From positions 2,583,547 through 2,647,546 of the forward strand of contig NZ_CP119802.1 of NCBI RefSeq assembly GCF_029338355.1: 64,000 nucleotides of DNA, read 5' to 3'. This document shows positions 24,679 to 34,786 of this stretch, in pieces (the first letter of the stretch is position 1; every line of letters begins with the position of its first letter). Under the pieces are notes generated by a model. The model ran no database searches. It was not told the DNA's origin and was given only the letters and a program-made list of their open reading frames with translations. Made by a program: the position numbers and the translations under genes. The DNA is from Halosegnis marinus. GTDB lineage: Archaea > Halobacteriota > Halobacteria > Halobacteriales > Haloarculaceae.

Positions 24679-25881
24679 ATGGCAAGCCGGAGACGGCTCC
24701 TCTCGCGCGTCGCGGCGGCCGTCGGCATCTCCAGTCTCGCGGGCTGTACGGGCTCCGAGCCCTCGCTCGACCTGCCGCCGAACCCGCGGGCCGACTCGCT
24801 TCCGGCGCTCCAACACGACTGGGTCGGGGGCATGCGCACCGACGAACACGGCAACCCCCTGTTACCCCGCTTTCACCGCGTCCTCATGCTGGACGCGACG
24901 GCCCCGATAGACGACGCGCTCCGCGAGCGCGTCGAGCGCGCCTGCCGCGCGCTGGAGGCGGCCTACGACTGGTCGAGCGCGGACCTCCTGCACACGTGGG
25001 CGTGGGGGACGGGCTACTTCGAGAAGCAGGGGTCGCTCGGGCGCGCGCCGATCCGTCGGCCGCGCGTGCTGTCGCGGACGGACGACCCCGACCTCCGGTC
25101 GTTCGACGCGGCGCTCGTCCTCGCCAGCGACACCGAGTCGCACCTGACGGCGACGGAGGCCGCGCTGTTCGGCGACCGCGACACGCTCGGTGGCGCCCCC
25201 GTCGAGGCGCCGCTGGGCGACCTGTTCGACCGGCGGCGACGGGTCACCGGCTTCATGGGCGAGGGACTGCCCGCCGCCCACGCGGACGCGGAGGGCATCC
25301 CCGAGGGCGCCCCGCTCGACGGCGCGCCGGGGTTCATGGGCTTCCGCTCCGGGCGGGTCCGCACCCAGGCGAGTCTCGACCGCGTGACGAAGTCCGGCGG
25401 CCGGTGGGACGGCGGCACGACCATGCACCTCTCGCACCTCACGTTCTCGCTCGACGGCTGGTACGCGATGGACATGCCCGACCGGGTCGCGCGGATGTTC
25501 TCGCCGGACGTGACGCCCGAGGAGGCGGAGACCTACGACACGGACGTGCCGTTCGCGGACGCCGTACGCGAACACGCCCGGGACTACGGCGTCGTCGGCC
25601 ACACGGAGAAGATGGCGCGTGCCCGCGAGAACGGCGAGCCGATCCTGTTGCGCCGCGACTTCAACACCGTCGACGGCGGCCGTGCCGGCCTCCACTTCCT
25701 CTCGTACCAGCGGTCGCTCGCGGACTTCGAGACGGCGCGCGACGCGATGAACGGCTGGTGGCTGCGCGACGACCACCCGTCGATAACGGACCGGCAGAAC
25801 AACGGGCTGTTGAACTTCGTCACCGTTCGGTCGCGCGCGAACTTCTACGTGCCGCCGCGCGCCCGGCGGGCGACGCCCTGA
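24679..25881 (+). CDS. Dyp-type peroxidase-like exported lipoprotein
   Basis: 400 residues. MASRRRLLSRVAAAVGISSLAGCTG is a Tat signal ending in a lipobox Cys (22), so the protein should be anchored outside the membrane. The rest shows the two-ferredoxin-fold pattern of Dyp peroxidases (FHRVLMLDATAPI, GFMGFRSGRVRTQASLDRV, GGTTMHLSHLTFSLDGWY, VGHTEKMARARENG). The classical GxxDG heme motif is altered to GFRSG, so peroxidase activity is uncertain. It is transcribed away from the three small membrane genes, and a shared role is possible. Confidence 0.7.
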   Translation: MASRRRLLSRVAAAVGISSLAGCTGSEPSLDLPPNPRADSLPALQHDWVGGMRTDEHGNPLLPRFHRVLMLDATAPIDDALRERVERACRALEAAYDWSSADLLHTWAWGTGYFEKQGSLGRAPIRRPRVLSRTDDPDLRSFDAALVLASDTESHLTATEAALFGDRDTLGGAPVEAPLGDLFDRRRRVTGFMGEGLPAAHADAEGIPEGAPLDGAPGFMGFRSGRVRTQASLDRVTKSGGRWDGGTTMHLSHLTFSLDGWYAMDMPDRVARMFSPDVTPEEAETYDTDVPFADAVREHARDYGVVGHTEKMARARENGEPILLRRDFNTVDGGRAGLHFLSYQRSLADFETARDAMNGWWLRDDHPSITDRQNNGLLNFVTVRSRANFYVPPRARRATP

Positions 25882-26076
25882 CTACTCCTCGGCGAGCGGC
25901 TCGGACTCCTCGCCCGTCTTGCCGTCGGCACGCTCCTCGGCGGTGAGGATGGACACCTCGCCGTCAACCTCGCCCGGGTTCAGTTCGTGGGGACCGTGCT
26001 CGAAGTCCCACACCTCGTGGCCGTTGTAGGAGTCCGTCGCGCCCGTGGGCCGCCACCCGCTGTCATCGTTCGACAT
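25882..26076 (-). CDS. Small acidic hydrophilic protein, function unknown
   Basis: 64 residues, MSNDDSGWRPTGATDSYNGH to a very acidic tail. No domain recognised. The ATG at 26076 has a clear TATA box TTTTAT (minus strand, 26101-26107) 28 nt upstream, supporting a real leaderless gene. Its stop abuts the end of the Dyp-like gene on the other strand. Confidence 0.6.
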   Translation of the reverse strand: MSNDDSGWRPTGATDSYNGHEVWDFEHGPHELNPGEVDGEVSILTAEERADGKTGEESEPLAEE

Positions 26077-26109
26077 GCTCACACGTCCCGGGTGTGAGGA
26101 CATAAAACT

Positions 26110-26457
26110 TCACCCGAGGTCGAGGTCGGTCGGCGGCGCGTTGGCCGGCCGCTCGTCGTCGTCGCTCACGAAGACGCGGGCACACAGGTCCACGTACATC
26201 ACGAGCACCTCGTCGGGGCCGATTCCGGCCTCGTCGGCCTGTTCGGAGAGGAGCCGCGACAGCTCCCGCGACGGCTCGAAGCGTATCTCGTCGCCGTCGA
26301 GTTCGAACTCGACGTCCGTGGCGCCGCTCGCGAGGTGTTCGACCTCCAGCAGCGCCTGTTCTACCTTCGTTTCGAGCGCCTCGTCGGCGCTCTGGAGTCG
26401 CTGTTCGCCCCAGTCGGACGCGGCCTCGCGGAGGCGGTCGGAGACGGGGACGCGCAC
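26110..26457 (-). CDS. Conserved small protein, function unknown
   Basis: 115 residues from a GTG that directly follows the TGA of the zinc-ribbon gene. It has an N-terminal helix (VSDRLREAASDWGEQRLQSA), strands, and LSEQADEAGIGPDEVLVMYV. Soluble; no known motif. Third gene of an operon with a zinc ribbon and a small membrane protein. Confidence 0.6.
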   Translation of the reverse strand: MRVPVSDRLREAASDWGEQRLQSADEALETKVEQALLEVEHLASGATDVEFELDGDEIRFEPSRELSRLLSEQADEAGIGPDEVLVMYVDLCARVFVSDDDERPANAPPTDLDLG

Positions 26458-26601
26458 TCAGTAGCTCACCCCGTCGCCCGCGAACGCCAGCTCCCAGCGC
26501 GTCTGCTGCTCGCAGACCGGGCACGGCTCCATCCGGTCGTTGCCGGTCGTGTCGAGCAGGTCCATGGTCGTGCCGCAGTCGCTACACGCGTAGCGGGTCA
26601 T
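26458..26601 (-). CDS. Zinc-ribbon microprotein (47 aa)
   Basis: MTRYACSDCGTTMDLLDTTG followed by CPVCEQQTRWELAF; two CxxC pairs 22 residues apart form a zinc ribbon. The start overlaps the upstream gene as ATGA, and its stop is followed at once by the next GTG. Such haloarchaeal microproteins are common; target unknown. Confidence 0.7.
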   Translation of the reverse strand: MTRYACSDCGTTMDLLDTTGNDRMEPCPVCEQQTRWELAFAGDGVSY

Positions 26602-26852
26602 TCCTCCGGGGGGAACGTCTCCGGCGCCGGCGTGTTCGACTCCAGTTCGCCGTAGAGGACGAGCATGAGCGCGAACAGCCCGCCGATGACGAGCAGGCCG
26701 ACGATGCCGCTCGTCGCGGTCTGACCCACGTAGCCGGCGGACCAGTCGATGCCGTTCCAGACGCGCAGCGCGGTGAGCACCGTCCACACGCCCGCGAGCG
26801 CGACGGCGAAGGTGACGAGCTTGTTCTGTGATAGCGCGTTTCGCATGGCCAT
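26598..26852 (-). CDS. Small membrane protein, function unknown
   Basis: 84 residues: a basic N-terminus (MAMRNALSQNKL), two helices (about 13-30 and 47-68) and a short polar tail with TPAPETFPPEE. The ATG at 26852 has a TATA-like CTTTTTGG (minus strand, 26876-26883) 28 nt upstream, so it leads the three-gene operon with the zinc ribbon. Family not recognised. Confidence 0.65.
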   Translation of the reverse strand: MAMRNALSQNKLVTFAVALAGVWTVLTALRVWNGIDWSAGYVGQTATSGIVGLLVIGGLFALMLVLYGELESNTPAPETFPPEE

Positions 26853-26893
26853 ACTCGGGCTTCCGGCCCCCGGACCAAAAAGCTACGCTCGCC

Positions 26894-27607
26894 TCACGCC
26901 AGCGCCCAGCCGGCCTTCTCCGCGGCCTCCTCAAGCGGCCGGAACTCCCACCCCTCGGGCTCCATCCCCGCCTCGTCTGCGAGTCCCACGAGCACCATCC
27001 GCTCGGCGTAGAACATCGAGGAGGGGCCGATCTCCGCCAGCCGCTCCGTCGGCCGGGTGCCCGACCCGTTGAAGAAGTCGAGGTCGATGACGTGCTCGCG
27101 CTGGAACTTGTTGAGGACGTGCGTCGGGACGTCCCCGACGATGCCCACCCAGTCGGACCACCGCGCGGCGTCCGTCGTCGCGGCCGCGGGGTCGGCGAGC
27201 GCCTTCGCCGCCCGGTAGGTGAACGCGAGCGTCATCTCGTCGGCGTCGCCGCCGTGCGGCCCGCTCGTGGCGTCGGCGCCCGCGCCGACCGGGCCCGAGA
27301 CGGTTCCCTCGTCGCCGCCCTCCGGCACGCCCGGCGTCGCGTCGCCGGCACCGCCGGCGGCGGACGACTCCGCCCCCGCGCCCGCGCCGCCCCCCTCCTT
27401 CGGGATGCCGACCGGCTTCCCGTCCGTGTCGCGGGGCACCCGCGGCGTCGCGTCGCCGATGTCCGCGCCCGTGAGGCCCGCCTCGCCGTCCTCGGGTTCC
27501 TCGTCCGGGTCGCCGTCCCCCTTCCAGAGCCAGTCGCCGGGGTTGGCCTCCGGCTCCTCGTCGTCGTCCTGTACGTCGATGTCGTCGAGGTCGATGCTGT
27601 CGGTCAT
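26894..27607 (-). CDS. Acidic low-complexity protein coupled to the AOR-type enzyme, function unknown
   Basis: 237 residues. The first 130 are disordered, acidic and Gly/Ala-rich (DLDDIDVQDDDEEPEANPGD). The last 110 fold (MTLAFTYRAAKALADPAAA, then HVIDLDFFNGSGTRP). It overlaps the oxidoreductase stop (ATGA at 27604-27607), so it is produced with that enzyme and may be a partner or adaptor. I cannot name a family with confidence. Confidence 0.6.
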   Translation of the reverse strand: MTDSIDLDDIDVQDDDEEPEANPGDWLWKGDGDPDEEPEDGEAGLTGADIGDATPRVPRDTDGKPVGIPKEGGGAGAGAESSAAGGAGDATPGVPEGGDEGTVSGPVGAGADATSGPHGGDADEMTLAFTYRAAKALADPAAATTDAARWSDWVGIVGDVPTHVLNKFQREHVIDLDFFNGSGTRPTERLAEIGPSSMFYAERMVLVGLADEAGMEPEGWEFRPLEEAAEKAGWALA

Positions 27608-29300
27608 GGTCGCAGGTGGTCGAGGTCCAGCCGTTCGAGCGTCGCGGCCGTCGGGACGCCCTCGTCGTCCCAGCCGCGCGCGTCGTAGTACGCGTCGAGC
27701 AGCGCCTCGAAGTCCGTGTCGAGGCTGTCGGGGTCGATCGGCGCGGGCAGGGTGTCGTCGGCCCGTGTGAACCCCTCGCGGACGTTGAACAGCCGCACGA
27801 GGTTCCAGACGCGCTCGCCGGCCTCGGCCAGCCCCTCGTGGGGCGCGCCGACGGCGTCGAGCCACTCCGCGCCGTCGTCCGCCAGCGTCTCGCCCGTGAA
27901 GTCGTCGGCGACGAGGCTCCACCGCACCGCGCGGGTGTCCTGTGCGTCGATGACGGCGCTCGCCGCCTCCGCGGGGGTGAAGGGCCCCTCGAAGGGCTCG
28001 CGCTCGACGGGCCGCGCGCGCCGGTGACAGCCGCCCCGGTCGGAGGTGGCGTACGCGAGCGCCATCGAGGCCGCGCCGCGGGGTCGTAGGCCGGCAGTTC
28101 CATCCCCTTCACGGTCGGGACGAGCCCCTCGCCCCCGAGCCGTTCCGCGGCGTCGGCCACCCCGTCGGCGAGCGCGTCGCCCAGGTCGCCGACGCGGGCC
28201 GCGATGTCCGCGAGCAGCGCGCGCGCGCCGTCCGGGTCGCCGAAGGCGTACCCGTCCTCGATGACGCCCTCCTCGCTCGCGCGGGCGGCCCACGCCACGG
28301 CGTTGCCCGCGGAGATGAGGTCGATGCCGAGGCGGTTGCACACCTCGCCGAGTTCCGCGACCGCGTCGAAGTCGTCGATGGCGAGGCCCGCGCCGAGCGT
28401 CATCGCCGTCGCGCCGCGCGGGACGGTGTCGCCCGCGTCGGTCCGCACGCGGAAGCCGCCCGCGACGGCGTCGTCCGCTCGCTCGCGGCCGTGCGAGGCG
28501 GCGCGCGCGGCCTCGATACCCACGTCGTCGGCGCCGGCGAAGCCCCGCTCCGTCCAGCCGCGCGAGGCGAGCACGCCCGCCTCGTCGGCGAAGTCCACGG
28601 TTTCGAGCGTCTCGCTCGTCGCGAGCCACCGGCCCGTCGCGTCCTCGGCGTAGCGCTCCGCGTAGGACTCGCGCAGGTCGGCGAACCCCTCAGGCGGGTC
28701 GCCGCGCGCGACGACCGCCTTCAGCCGCTTGGCGCCCATCACGGTGCCCGCGCCGCCCCGACCCGCGTGGTGGTCGGCGTTCGGCCCGGAGGCGATGGTA
28801 GCGTACGCGACCCCGGCCTCGCCGGCGGGGCCGATACACGCGACTGCCCCCTCGTGGGCCGTGCAGGTCTCGGCGGCGTCCGCGCCCCACGTCGTCGCCG
28901 GCTCGATGCGCGCGTCGCCGTCCGCGACCACGAGGCGGACGGGTTCGTCCGCCACCCCGGTCACGACGAGCAGGAGGTGGTCGTCGAGCGCGCCCGCGAG
29001 CGCCCCGGGGAAGTCGCCGCCCGCGTACGAGTCGAGGAACGCGCCCGTCAGGGGCGACTTCGTCACCGCGGCGTAGCGCGACTCCCCCGGGAGGAGTCCG
29101 GAGAGCGGCCCGAGCGCGAAGCACAGCACGTTCTCCGGGCCGAGCGGGTCCGCCCCTGCGGGCAGTTCCTCGTGGAGGTAGCGCGCGCCGAGGCCCTTCC
29201 CGCCGATGTAGCGCCGGCGCCACCGCTCGGGGACCCGCTCGCTCGTCACCGACCCCTCGGAGAGGTCCACCCGCAACACGCGGTCCGGCGGCGTCGTCAT
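27604..29300 (-). CDS. Aldehyde:ferredoxin oxidoreductase family W/Mo-pterin enzyme, frameshifted in this sequence
   Basis: Repaired product 565 residues. The N-terminal pterin-binding domain shows RRYIGGKGLGARYL, GPLSGLLPGESRYA and AGRGGAGTVMGAKRLKA. After the break, AYATSDRGGCHRRARP carries the conserved Cys near the tungstopterin and Fe-S site. One base is missing in the GGGG run at 28080-28083, between YDP and RGAASMALAY. Expected to oxidise aldehydes with ferredoxin in the cytosol; substrate unknown. ATG 29300 is chosen over a TTG at 29312 because TTTTAG (29325-29330) lies 28 nt upstream. Confidence 0.85.
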
Positions 29301-29324
29301 TCGTCGGGTCAACGGCGAAGCCGG

Positions 29325-29330
29325 CTAAAA
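29325..29330 (-). promoter_or_regulatory. TATA box of the AOR-type operon
   Basis: TTTTAG on the minus strand within GCTTTTAGCC, centred 28 nt before ATG 29300, supporting that start. Confidence 0.6.
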
Positions 29331-29391
29331 GCGTTTCCGCCGCGGAACCCCCTCGCGGCACCCTTTTGCCCGCGACCGTCGTCGCGGGAAC

Positions 29392-30204
29392 ATGGTCCGA
29401 GCCCCGAGCACGAACCTCCGACGCGGCACGGCCGCGGACCACCCCTACGTCGGCTACGGCGACGGTCCGCCCCTGCTCGTGCTCCCGGGCGTGAACGACC
29501 CCCTGCTCCGGGCCGGCGAGCGGGCGTGGTTCGACCTCGTGCTGGCCGCGTACTGTCGCCGCCAGGCCCGAGCCTGTGCCGCGGCCGGCGCGCCCCGGAC
29601 GGTGTACTACCTCTCGCGGCCGCCCGGGGTGCCCGACACGGTCGCGGGAATGGGCGACCGCTACCGCGCCGCGCTGGACGCGTTCGGGCCGTGTGACCTC
29701 GTCGGCGTCTCGATGGGCGGCTTCCTCGCGCTCGACCTCGCGCGCCGCGACGACCGCGTCCGCTCCGTGACGCTCGCGCTCTCGGCCGCGCGGCTCTCCC
29801 GCCACGGCCGCGAGTCGCTCCGGGCGTGGACCCGCTGGGCCGACGCCGGCGAGTGGCTCCGGGTGTATCGCGCCGGCGTCCGCGCGGTCGTCACCGGGGC
29901 GCGCCGCCGACTCGGCGCGCTCGCGGTCCGGGGCTTCGACGCCGTGCGGTCGCCGCCCGCCGACGACATCCGGCGGACGTTCCGCGCGGCGCTCGCCTTC
30001 GACGCACGGCCGTGGCTCGGGGAGGTGGGCGTTCCCGCGCTCGTCGTCGGGGGAACCGCCGACCCCTTCTTCACCGACGCGGCGTTCGCGGGCACGGCCG
30101 ACGGTCTCGGCGCGCGACACGAGCGGCTGGACGGGTGGGGCCACGACGCGATGATAGAGGGCGGTCGGCTGGTGGACGGGGCGGTCGCGGGCTTTCTCAG
30201 GTAG
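29392..30204 (+). CDS. Alpha/beta-fold hydrolase
   Basis: 270 residues. LLVLPGVNDPLLRAG is the oxyanion-strand region, and LVGVSMGGFLALDLA has the nucleophile elbow G-V-S-M-G with Ser near 105. Asp in GGTADPFFTD and His in GWGHDAMIEGG complete the triad. No signal peptide; substrate unknown (esterase or peptidase-like). CTTTTGC at 29363-29369 is a TATA-like box 26 nt before the ATG. It converges with the kinase, the two coding ends overlapping by eight bases. Confidence 0.82.
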   Translation: MVRAPSTNLRRGTAADHPYVGYGDGPPLLVLPGVNDPLLRAGERAWFDLVLAAYCRRQARACAAAGAPRTVYYLSRPPGVPDTVAGMGDRYRAALDAFGPCDLVGVSMGGFLALDLARRDDRVRSVTLALSAARLSRHGRESLRAWTRWADAGEWLRVYRAGVRAVVTGARRRLGALAVRGFDAVRSPPADDIRRTFRAALAFDARPWLGEVGVPALVVGGTADPFFTDAAFAGTADGLGARHERLDGWGHDAMIEGGRLVDGAVAGFLR

Positions 30205-33159
30205 CGCGGGCGACGGTCAACACGACCGTGGACCCGTCGTCCTCGAAGGCGATGGTCCCGCCGAGCGTCGTACAGACGTGGCGGACGAGCCACAGGCCGA
30301 GCCCGCGGCTGTGGTCGAGCTGGGTGATGTCCACCTCGCCCGTGACCACGGCGCGCTCGCGCTCGGGGACGCCCGGCCCGTCGTCGCTCACGCGGAGGGT
30401 CACCTCGTCGTCGGTCGCCGTCGCCGTGACGCGCACCGCGGGGGTCTCGCCGACGTGGATGACGGCGTTCTCGAGCACCTCGCGGACGGCGGTGGCGAAC
30501 AGGTCGCGGTCCCGGACGGCGACGGAGGGAACCTCGACGTCGAAGGCGGCGTCGGGGTGGCTCTCGCGGACCTCGGCGACGGCGTCGGCGACCACGCCCC
30601 CGAGGTCGCCGGACGACCCTCGCCGCCGCCGAGCGCGTGCTCGATGTCCCGGAGCTTGCCGGCTATCTCCGTGATGCGGTCGGCGGCGTCGAGCGCGTTG
30701 CGCGCGTACGCCGCGTCGTCGCCGTCCAGCCGCTCGGCGAGTATCTCCAGATACCCCTGCACGACGCCGTTCGTGTTGGCGATGTTGTGGCGGAAGACGC
30801 GGTTGAGCATCTCGATGAGCCGCTGGTCCTCCTTCCGGTCGGTGATGTCGGTGTAGATGCCGAAGACGAGCGGGCCGTCGTCGGTGACGCCGTACCGCAC
30901 CGCGCGGAACAGGAACGTGCGGCGCCCGTTGGCCGTCTCGCGCTCCACCTCGACGGGGCCGACGAGGTGGTCCTCCGCGTCGGCGAGGTCCACGGTGTCC
31001 TCGTCGTTTGGGACGACCATGTCGTCGAGCGCGGTACCCGAGGCGGTGTCGCGGTCGATACCGAACGTCTCCGCGAAGGTGCCGTTCACGCGGCGGATGA
31101 CCGGGCCGTCGTCCGTGACCACGGCGTCGACGACGGCGTCCGGCAGCCGGTCGAACAGCCCGGCGAAACGGCTCCGCTCGGCCTCCAGCTGCGAGCGGTC
31201 GCGGACGATGCCGACGCTCCCCTCGATGCCGGCGCTCTCGGGGAACCGTGACAGCTCTATCTCGACCGGAACCTCGTCGCCGTCGGCGGTCGTGAGCGTG
31301 GTCTCGTAGCTCCGGCTCTCCGTCGGCGGCTCGTCGTCGAGTTCGGCCAACAGCGCCGCGCCCCGGCGCGTGGCCCCCTCGCCGAGGAACGTCGAGACGT
31401 GCCGGCCGATGACGTCGGACTCGTCGTAGCCGAGTTCCGACAGGAGGCGGTCAGTGGTGAGGACGATGCGGCCCTCCTCGTCGAGGACGTACACGCGCTG
31501 TTCGACCGCCTCGTGGACGGCGCGGTACCGCTCCAGGCGCGTCTCGCGGGCCGCGCGGTCCATCGCGGCCGTCGCGTTCGCCGCGAGGACCGAGGCGAGC
31601 GCCCGCTCCCCCTCGTCGAGCCCCTCGGGGTCGTAGCTGCCGATGGAGAGGACGCCGTGCTCGCCCAGCGGCACCGCGTACGCCGACTCGATGGCGCCGT
31701 AGGCGTCGGGTATCTCGCCGTCCAACTCCTCGAAGGCGACCGGCTCGCCGCGCACGAACGCCGTCCCGGACAGGCCCTCCCCCGGCGGGTGGAGCGGCAC
31801 GTCCCCCACCTCGCGGCGGGCCGACTCGCTGAACGTCGCCGGGACGAGGAGGTCGCGCTCCTCGTCGTACAGCCGGACGGTGTTGAAGCCGAGGTCCAGC
31901 ACCTCCGCCGCGGCGTGCGCGACCACCTCGGCGATGCGCTCGCGGTCGCCCGCCGCCATCAGCTCCTCGGTGGTCGAGAGGAGGCCGTCGAGCGCCCGCT
32001 CGCGTGCCTTACGCTCCGTCGCGTCCGCGAGGAACACGGACAGCCCCTCCTCGGCGGGGTACGCCCGGACCTCGAACCACGCGTCCAGCGGCTCGAACCG
32101 ATGCTCGAAGGTCACCGCCTCCCCGGTGTCGAGCGCCTCGCGGAGCCGTCCCTCGAAGCCCGTGTCCGCGAGCGCGGGGGCGACGTCCCAGAGCCGCCGC
32201 CCCTCGAACCGCCCGTCGTCGCACCCGGCCGCGGCGACGACCTCGCGCCCGCCGTCGTTGAGGTACGTCAGCTCCCAGTCGGCGTCGAGGCCGACGAAGC
32301 CGTCGCCGATGCGGTCGAGCGTCCGCCGGACCTCGTTGCGGGCCGCCCGGACCTCCCGCTCGGCCGCCGCGCGGTCGAGTTCGTACCCCGTCCAGCTGAC
32401 GAGCAGCTCGACGAACTCCCGTTCGGCCTCCGTGTAGCCGCCGGGGCGCGGCTCGGCGCTCGCGAAACAGAGCAGGCCGAACGGCTCGCCCTCCACCCGC
32501 ACCGTCGCGCCGATGGACGAACACAGCCCCGCCGCATCGGGAGGGGCGTCGCCCGACACGACGACGCCGTCGCCGTCGAGCGCCGCCGCGAACCGCGAGT
32601 CGGGGTCGAGCGACTGCCCGACCAGCGGCGCGGCCTCCCCGACGGCGGCGTTGACACGGAGATCATCGCCGTCGTCCGCGAACTCCGCCGAGACGCCCAC
32701 GTCGAGGCCGAGGTAGGTACACCCCACCCGCAACAGTTCGTCCAGTTTCGAGGCGAGGTCCGTGTCGAGCGTCGCTATCTCGTGGAGGTCGCGCAGCGCG
32801 CCCCGGTCGCGACCGTCGGAGACGGCCGACGGGGCGTCGAGCGCCGCCGCGACGCGTTCGGCGAGGGTCTCGCCCGTCGCGGCCAACGCGTCCTCGGCCG
32901 CGTACTCGACCCCGAGCCGCGAGGCCCGCGCCGCGTCGGCCGGGCCGGCCTCGCCGACGAGCAGCACGGGTACCGCCGGGACGCGCTCGCGCAGCGTCGC
33001 GACGGCCTCCGGCCACCCGTCCCGGGCCGGGAGGAGGACGCACTCGACGGCGGCGTCCACGTCGGCCGGGTCCCGCACGTGTGTCGCGTCGAGTCCACCG
33101 AGGTCGTACCCGTCCGCGGCGTCCGAGGACGGGTGTACGACTACGACGGGAGCGGTCAT
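30197..33159 (-). CDS. Multi-domain PAS/GAF sensor histidine kinase, frameshifted in this sequence
   Basis: Repaired product 987 residues, soluble. Order: a receiver-like N-terminus (VVVHPSSDAADGYDL), a GAF domain (about 120-270), a PAS (about 280-400), a second GAF (about 405-560), two further PAS units, then the phospho-acceptor LNRVFRHNIANTNG (about 780) and an HATPase. One base is missing in CCC at 30617-30619, just before SSGDLGGVVADAV. The HATPase G-box reads ITQLDHSRGLGLWLV, as in two other kinases here. No response regulator adjoins. A TATA-like TTATGT (33181-33190) precedes it. Confidence 0.85.
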
Positions 33160-33244
33160 CGAACGGAGTTATGCCTGCCCGAACATAAGCGGACTGTCGT
33201 CCGTCGGTCTCGCCGGAAAGCCCCCCGCCCCGCGGGACCGCGAC

Positions 33245-33251
33245 CCTTTAG
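33245..33251 (+). promoter_or_regulatory. TATA box of the nop5-flpA operon
   Basis: CCTTTAG, centred 27 nt before the nop5 ATG at 33275; leaderless transcript predicted. Confidence 0.6.
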
Positions 33252-33274
33252 CCGCGCCCGCGACACGACGGGGT

Positions 33275-34117
33275 ATGAGCGACGCGTGGTTCGCCGGACT
33301 CGACCCCGACGACACGGAGAGCGCGGCCGCGCGGGTCCGCGAGGGACGCGCCGACGCGCCCGACGACTGGCCCGGGCGGGCCGTCGATGCGGGCTTCGCC
33401 GGCGACACGGACGACTACTACGACCGGCTGAAGGCGGCGACGACGGCCGCCGCCGAGGCCGCCGTGCGCGAGGCCGAGCGGGCGGGCGACCGACAGCTGA
33501 TACACGCGGTCCGCGCGATGGACGACTGCGACCGCACCGCGAACGAACTCGCCGAGCGCGTCGGCGAGTGGGCCGGGAGCCTCTTCGAGGGGGCCGGGAC
33601 CGGCGTCGAGGGCGCGCGCGCCGTCGCGGAGCGGGACCCGGACGAGCCCACGGAGCGGCGGGTCGTCTCGCTGGCCGAGCGCGTCGTCGACCTCGACGAC
33701 GAGGCCGCGGACCTGCGGGCGTACATCGAACGGACCGCCCCGGAGGTGGCCCCGAACCTCTCGGCGCTGGCCGGCCCCGTCCTCGCGGCGCGGCTCGTCG
33801 CGCTGGCGGGCGGGCTGGAGTCGCTGGCGAAGAAGCCGTCGGGGACGATACAGGTCCTCGGGGCCGAGGACGCGCTGTTCGCCCACCTCCGTGGCCGAGC
33901 GCCCTCGCCGAAGCACGGCGTCATCTTCACCCACGAGTACGTCCGCGGCACCCGGCCCGACGACCGCGGGAGCGCGGCCCGCGCGCTCGCCGGGAAGCTC
34001 GCCATCGCGGCCCGGGGCGACCACTACACGGGCGAGTACAACCCCGAGATAGAGCGCCAACTGGACGAGCGCATGGCGACCATCCGCGCCCGCGCCGAGG
34101 GTGAGGACGATGAGTGA
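33275..34117 (+). CDS. nop5: Nop5 (Nop56/58 homologue), C/D box RNP scaffold
   Basis: 280 residues, shorter than many archaeal Nop5 proteins. The N-terminal domain is reduced. A coiled-coil region (about 120-165) precedes the Nop domain: APNLSALAGPVLAARLVALAG, KKPSGTIQVLGAEDALFAHLRG, and PKHGVIFTHEYVRGTRP. It joins L7Ae and fibrillarin on C/D guide RNAs for 2'-O-methylation of rRNA and tRNA. It overlaps flpA by eight bases. Confidence 0.93.
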   Translation: MSDAWFAGLDPDDTESAAARVREGRADAPDDWPGRAVDAGFAGDTDDYYDRLKAATTAAAEAAVREAERAGDRQLIHAVRAMDDCDRTANELAERVGEWAGSLFEGAGTGVEGARAVAERDPDEPTERRVVSLAERVVDLDDEAADLRAYIERTAPEVAPNLSALAGPVLAARLVALAGGLESLAKKPSGTIQVLGAEDALFAHLRGRAPSPKHGVIFTHEYVRGTRPDDRGSAARALAGKLAIAARGDHYTGEYNPEIERQLDERMATIRARAEGEDDE

Positions 34118-34739
34118 GCTCCCCGCGGGCGTCGAGCGCCGGCGGTTCGACGGCGAGGAGCGGCTGGCGACCGAGGGCGAACCGGTGTACGGCGAGCCCA
34201 CGGCGGACGGCTGGCGCGCGTGGGACGCCCGCCGGTCGAAGCTCGGCGCGATGCTGGAAACGGGGATGGACACCGGGCTCGCGGGCGGCGAGACGGTGTT
34301 GTATCTCGGCGCGGCGGCGGGCACCACCGTCTCGCACGTCGCGGACTTCGCCGGGGCGACGTACGCCGTCGAGTTCGCGGCCCGGCCGACGCGCGACCTG
34401 CTCGACGCCGCCGAGTCGCGCCCCCGGCTGTTCCCCCTGTTAAAGGACGCGCGCAAGCCCGAGACGTACGCGCACGTGGTCGAGCCGGCGGACGTGGTCG
34501 TCCAGGACGTGGCGACGCGCGGGCAGGCCCGCGTGGCGAACGCGAACGCCCGCTTCCTCGACACGGGCGGCCTCCTGCTCGCGGCCATCAAGGCCCGCTC
34601 GGAGGACGTCGTCGCGGACCCGAGCGAGGTGTTCGAGCGCGAGCTCGACACGCTCTCGGAGTCCTACGAGCTGGTCGAGACGGCGCGACTGGAGCCGTTC
34701 CACGAGGACCACCTCGGCGTCGTCGCCCGGAAGCGGTAA
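34110..34739 (+). CDS. flpA: Fibrillarin-like rRNA/tRNA 2'-O-methyltransferase
   Basis: 209 residues from the ATG at 34110. Recognisable: [20 protein letters not shown], the SAM loop [17 protein letters not shown], and [14 protein letters not shown] with the catalytic Asp, then [12 protein letters not shown]. Catalytic subunit of the C/D box RNP with Nop5; the overlap of the two genes supports stoichiometric expression. Confidence 0.94.
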   Translation: MSELPAGVERRRFDGEERLATEGEPVYGEPTADGWRAWDARRSKLGAMLETGMDTGLAGGETVLYLGAAAGTTVSHVADFAGATYAVEFAARPTRDLLDAAESRPRLFPLLKDARKPETYAHVVEPADVVVQDVATRGQARVANANARFLDTGGLLLAAIKARSEDVVADPSEVFERELDTLSESYELVETARLEPFHEDHLGVVARKR

Positions 34740-34786
34740 CGCCGCGAACGGAACCGCTTTACCGGCGGCGGGCGGACGGCGTGACG

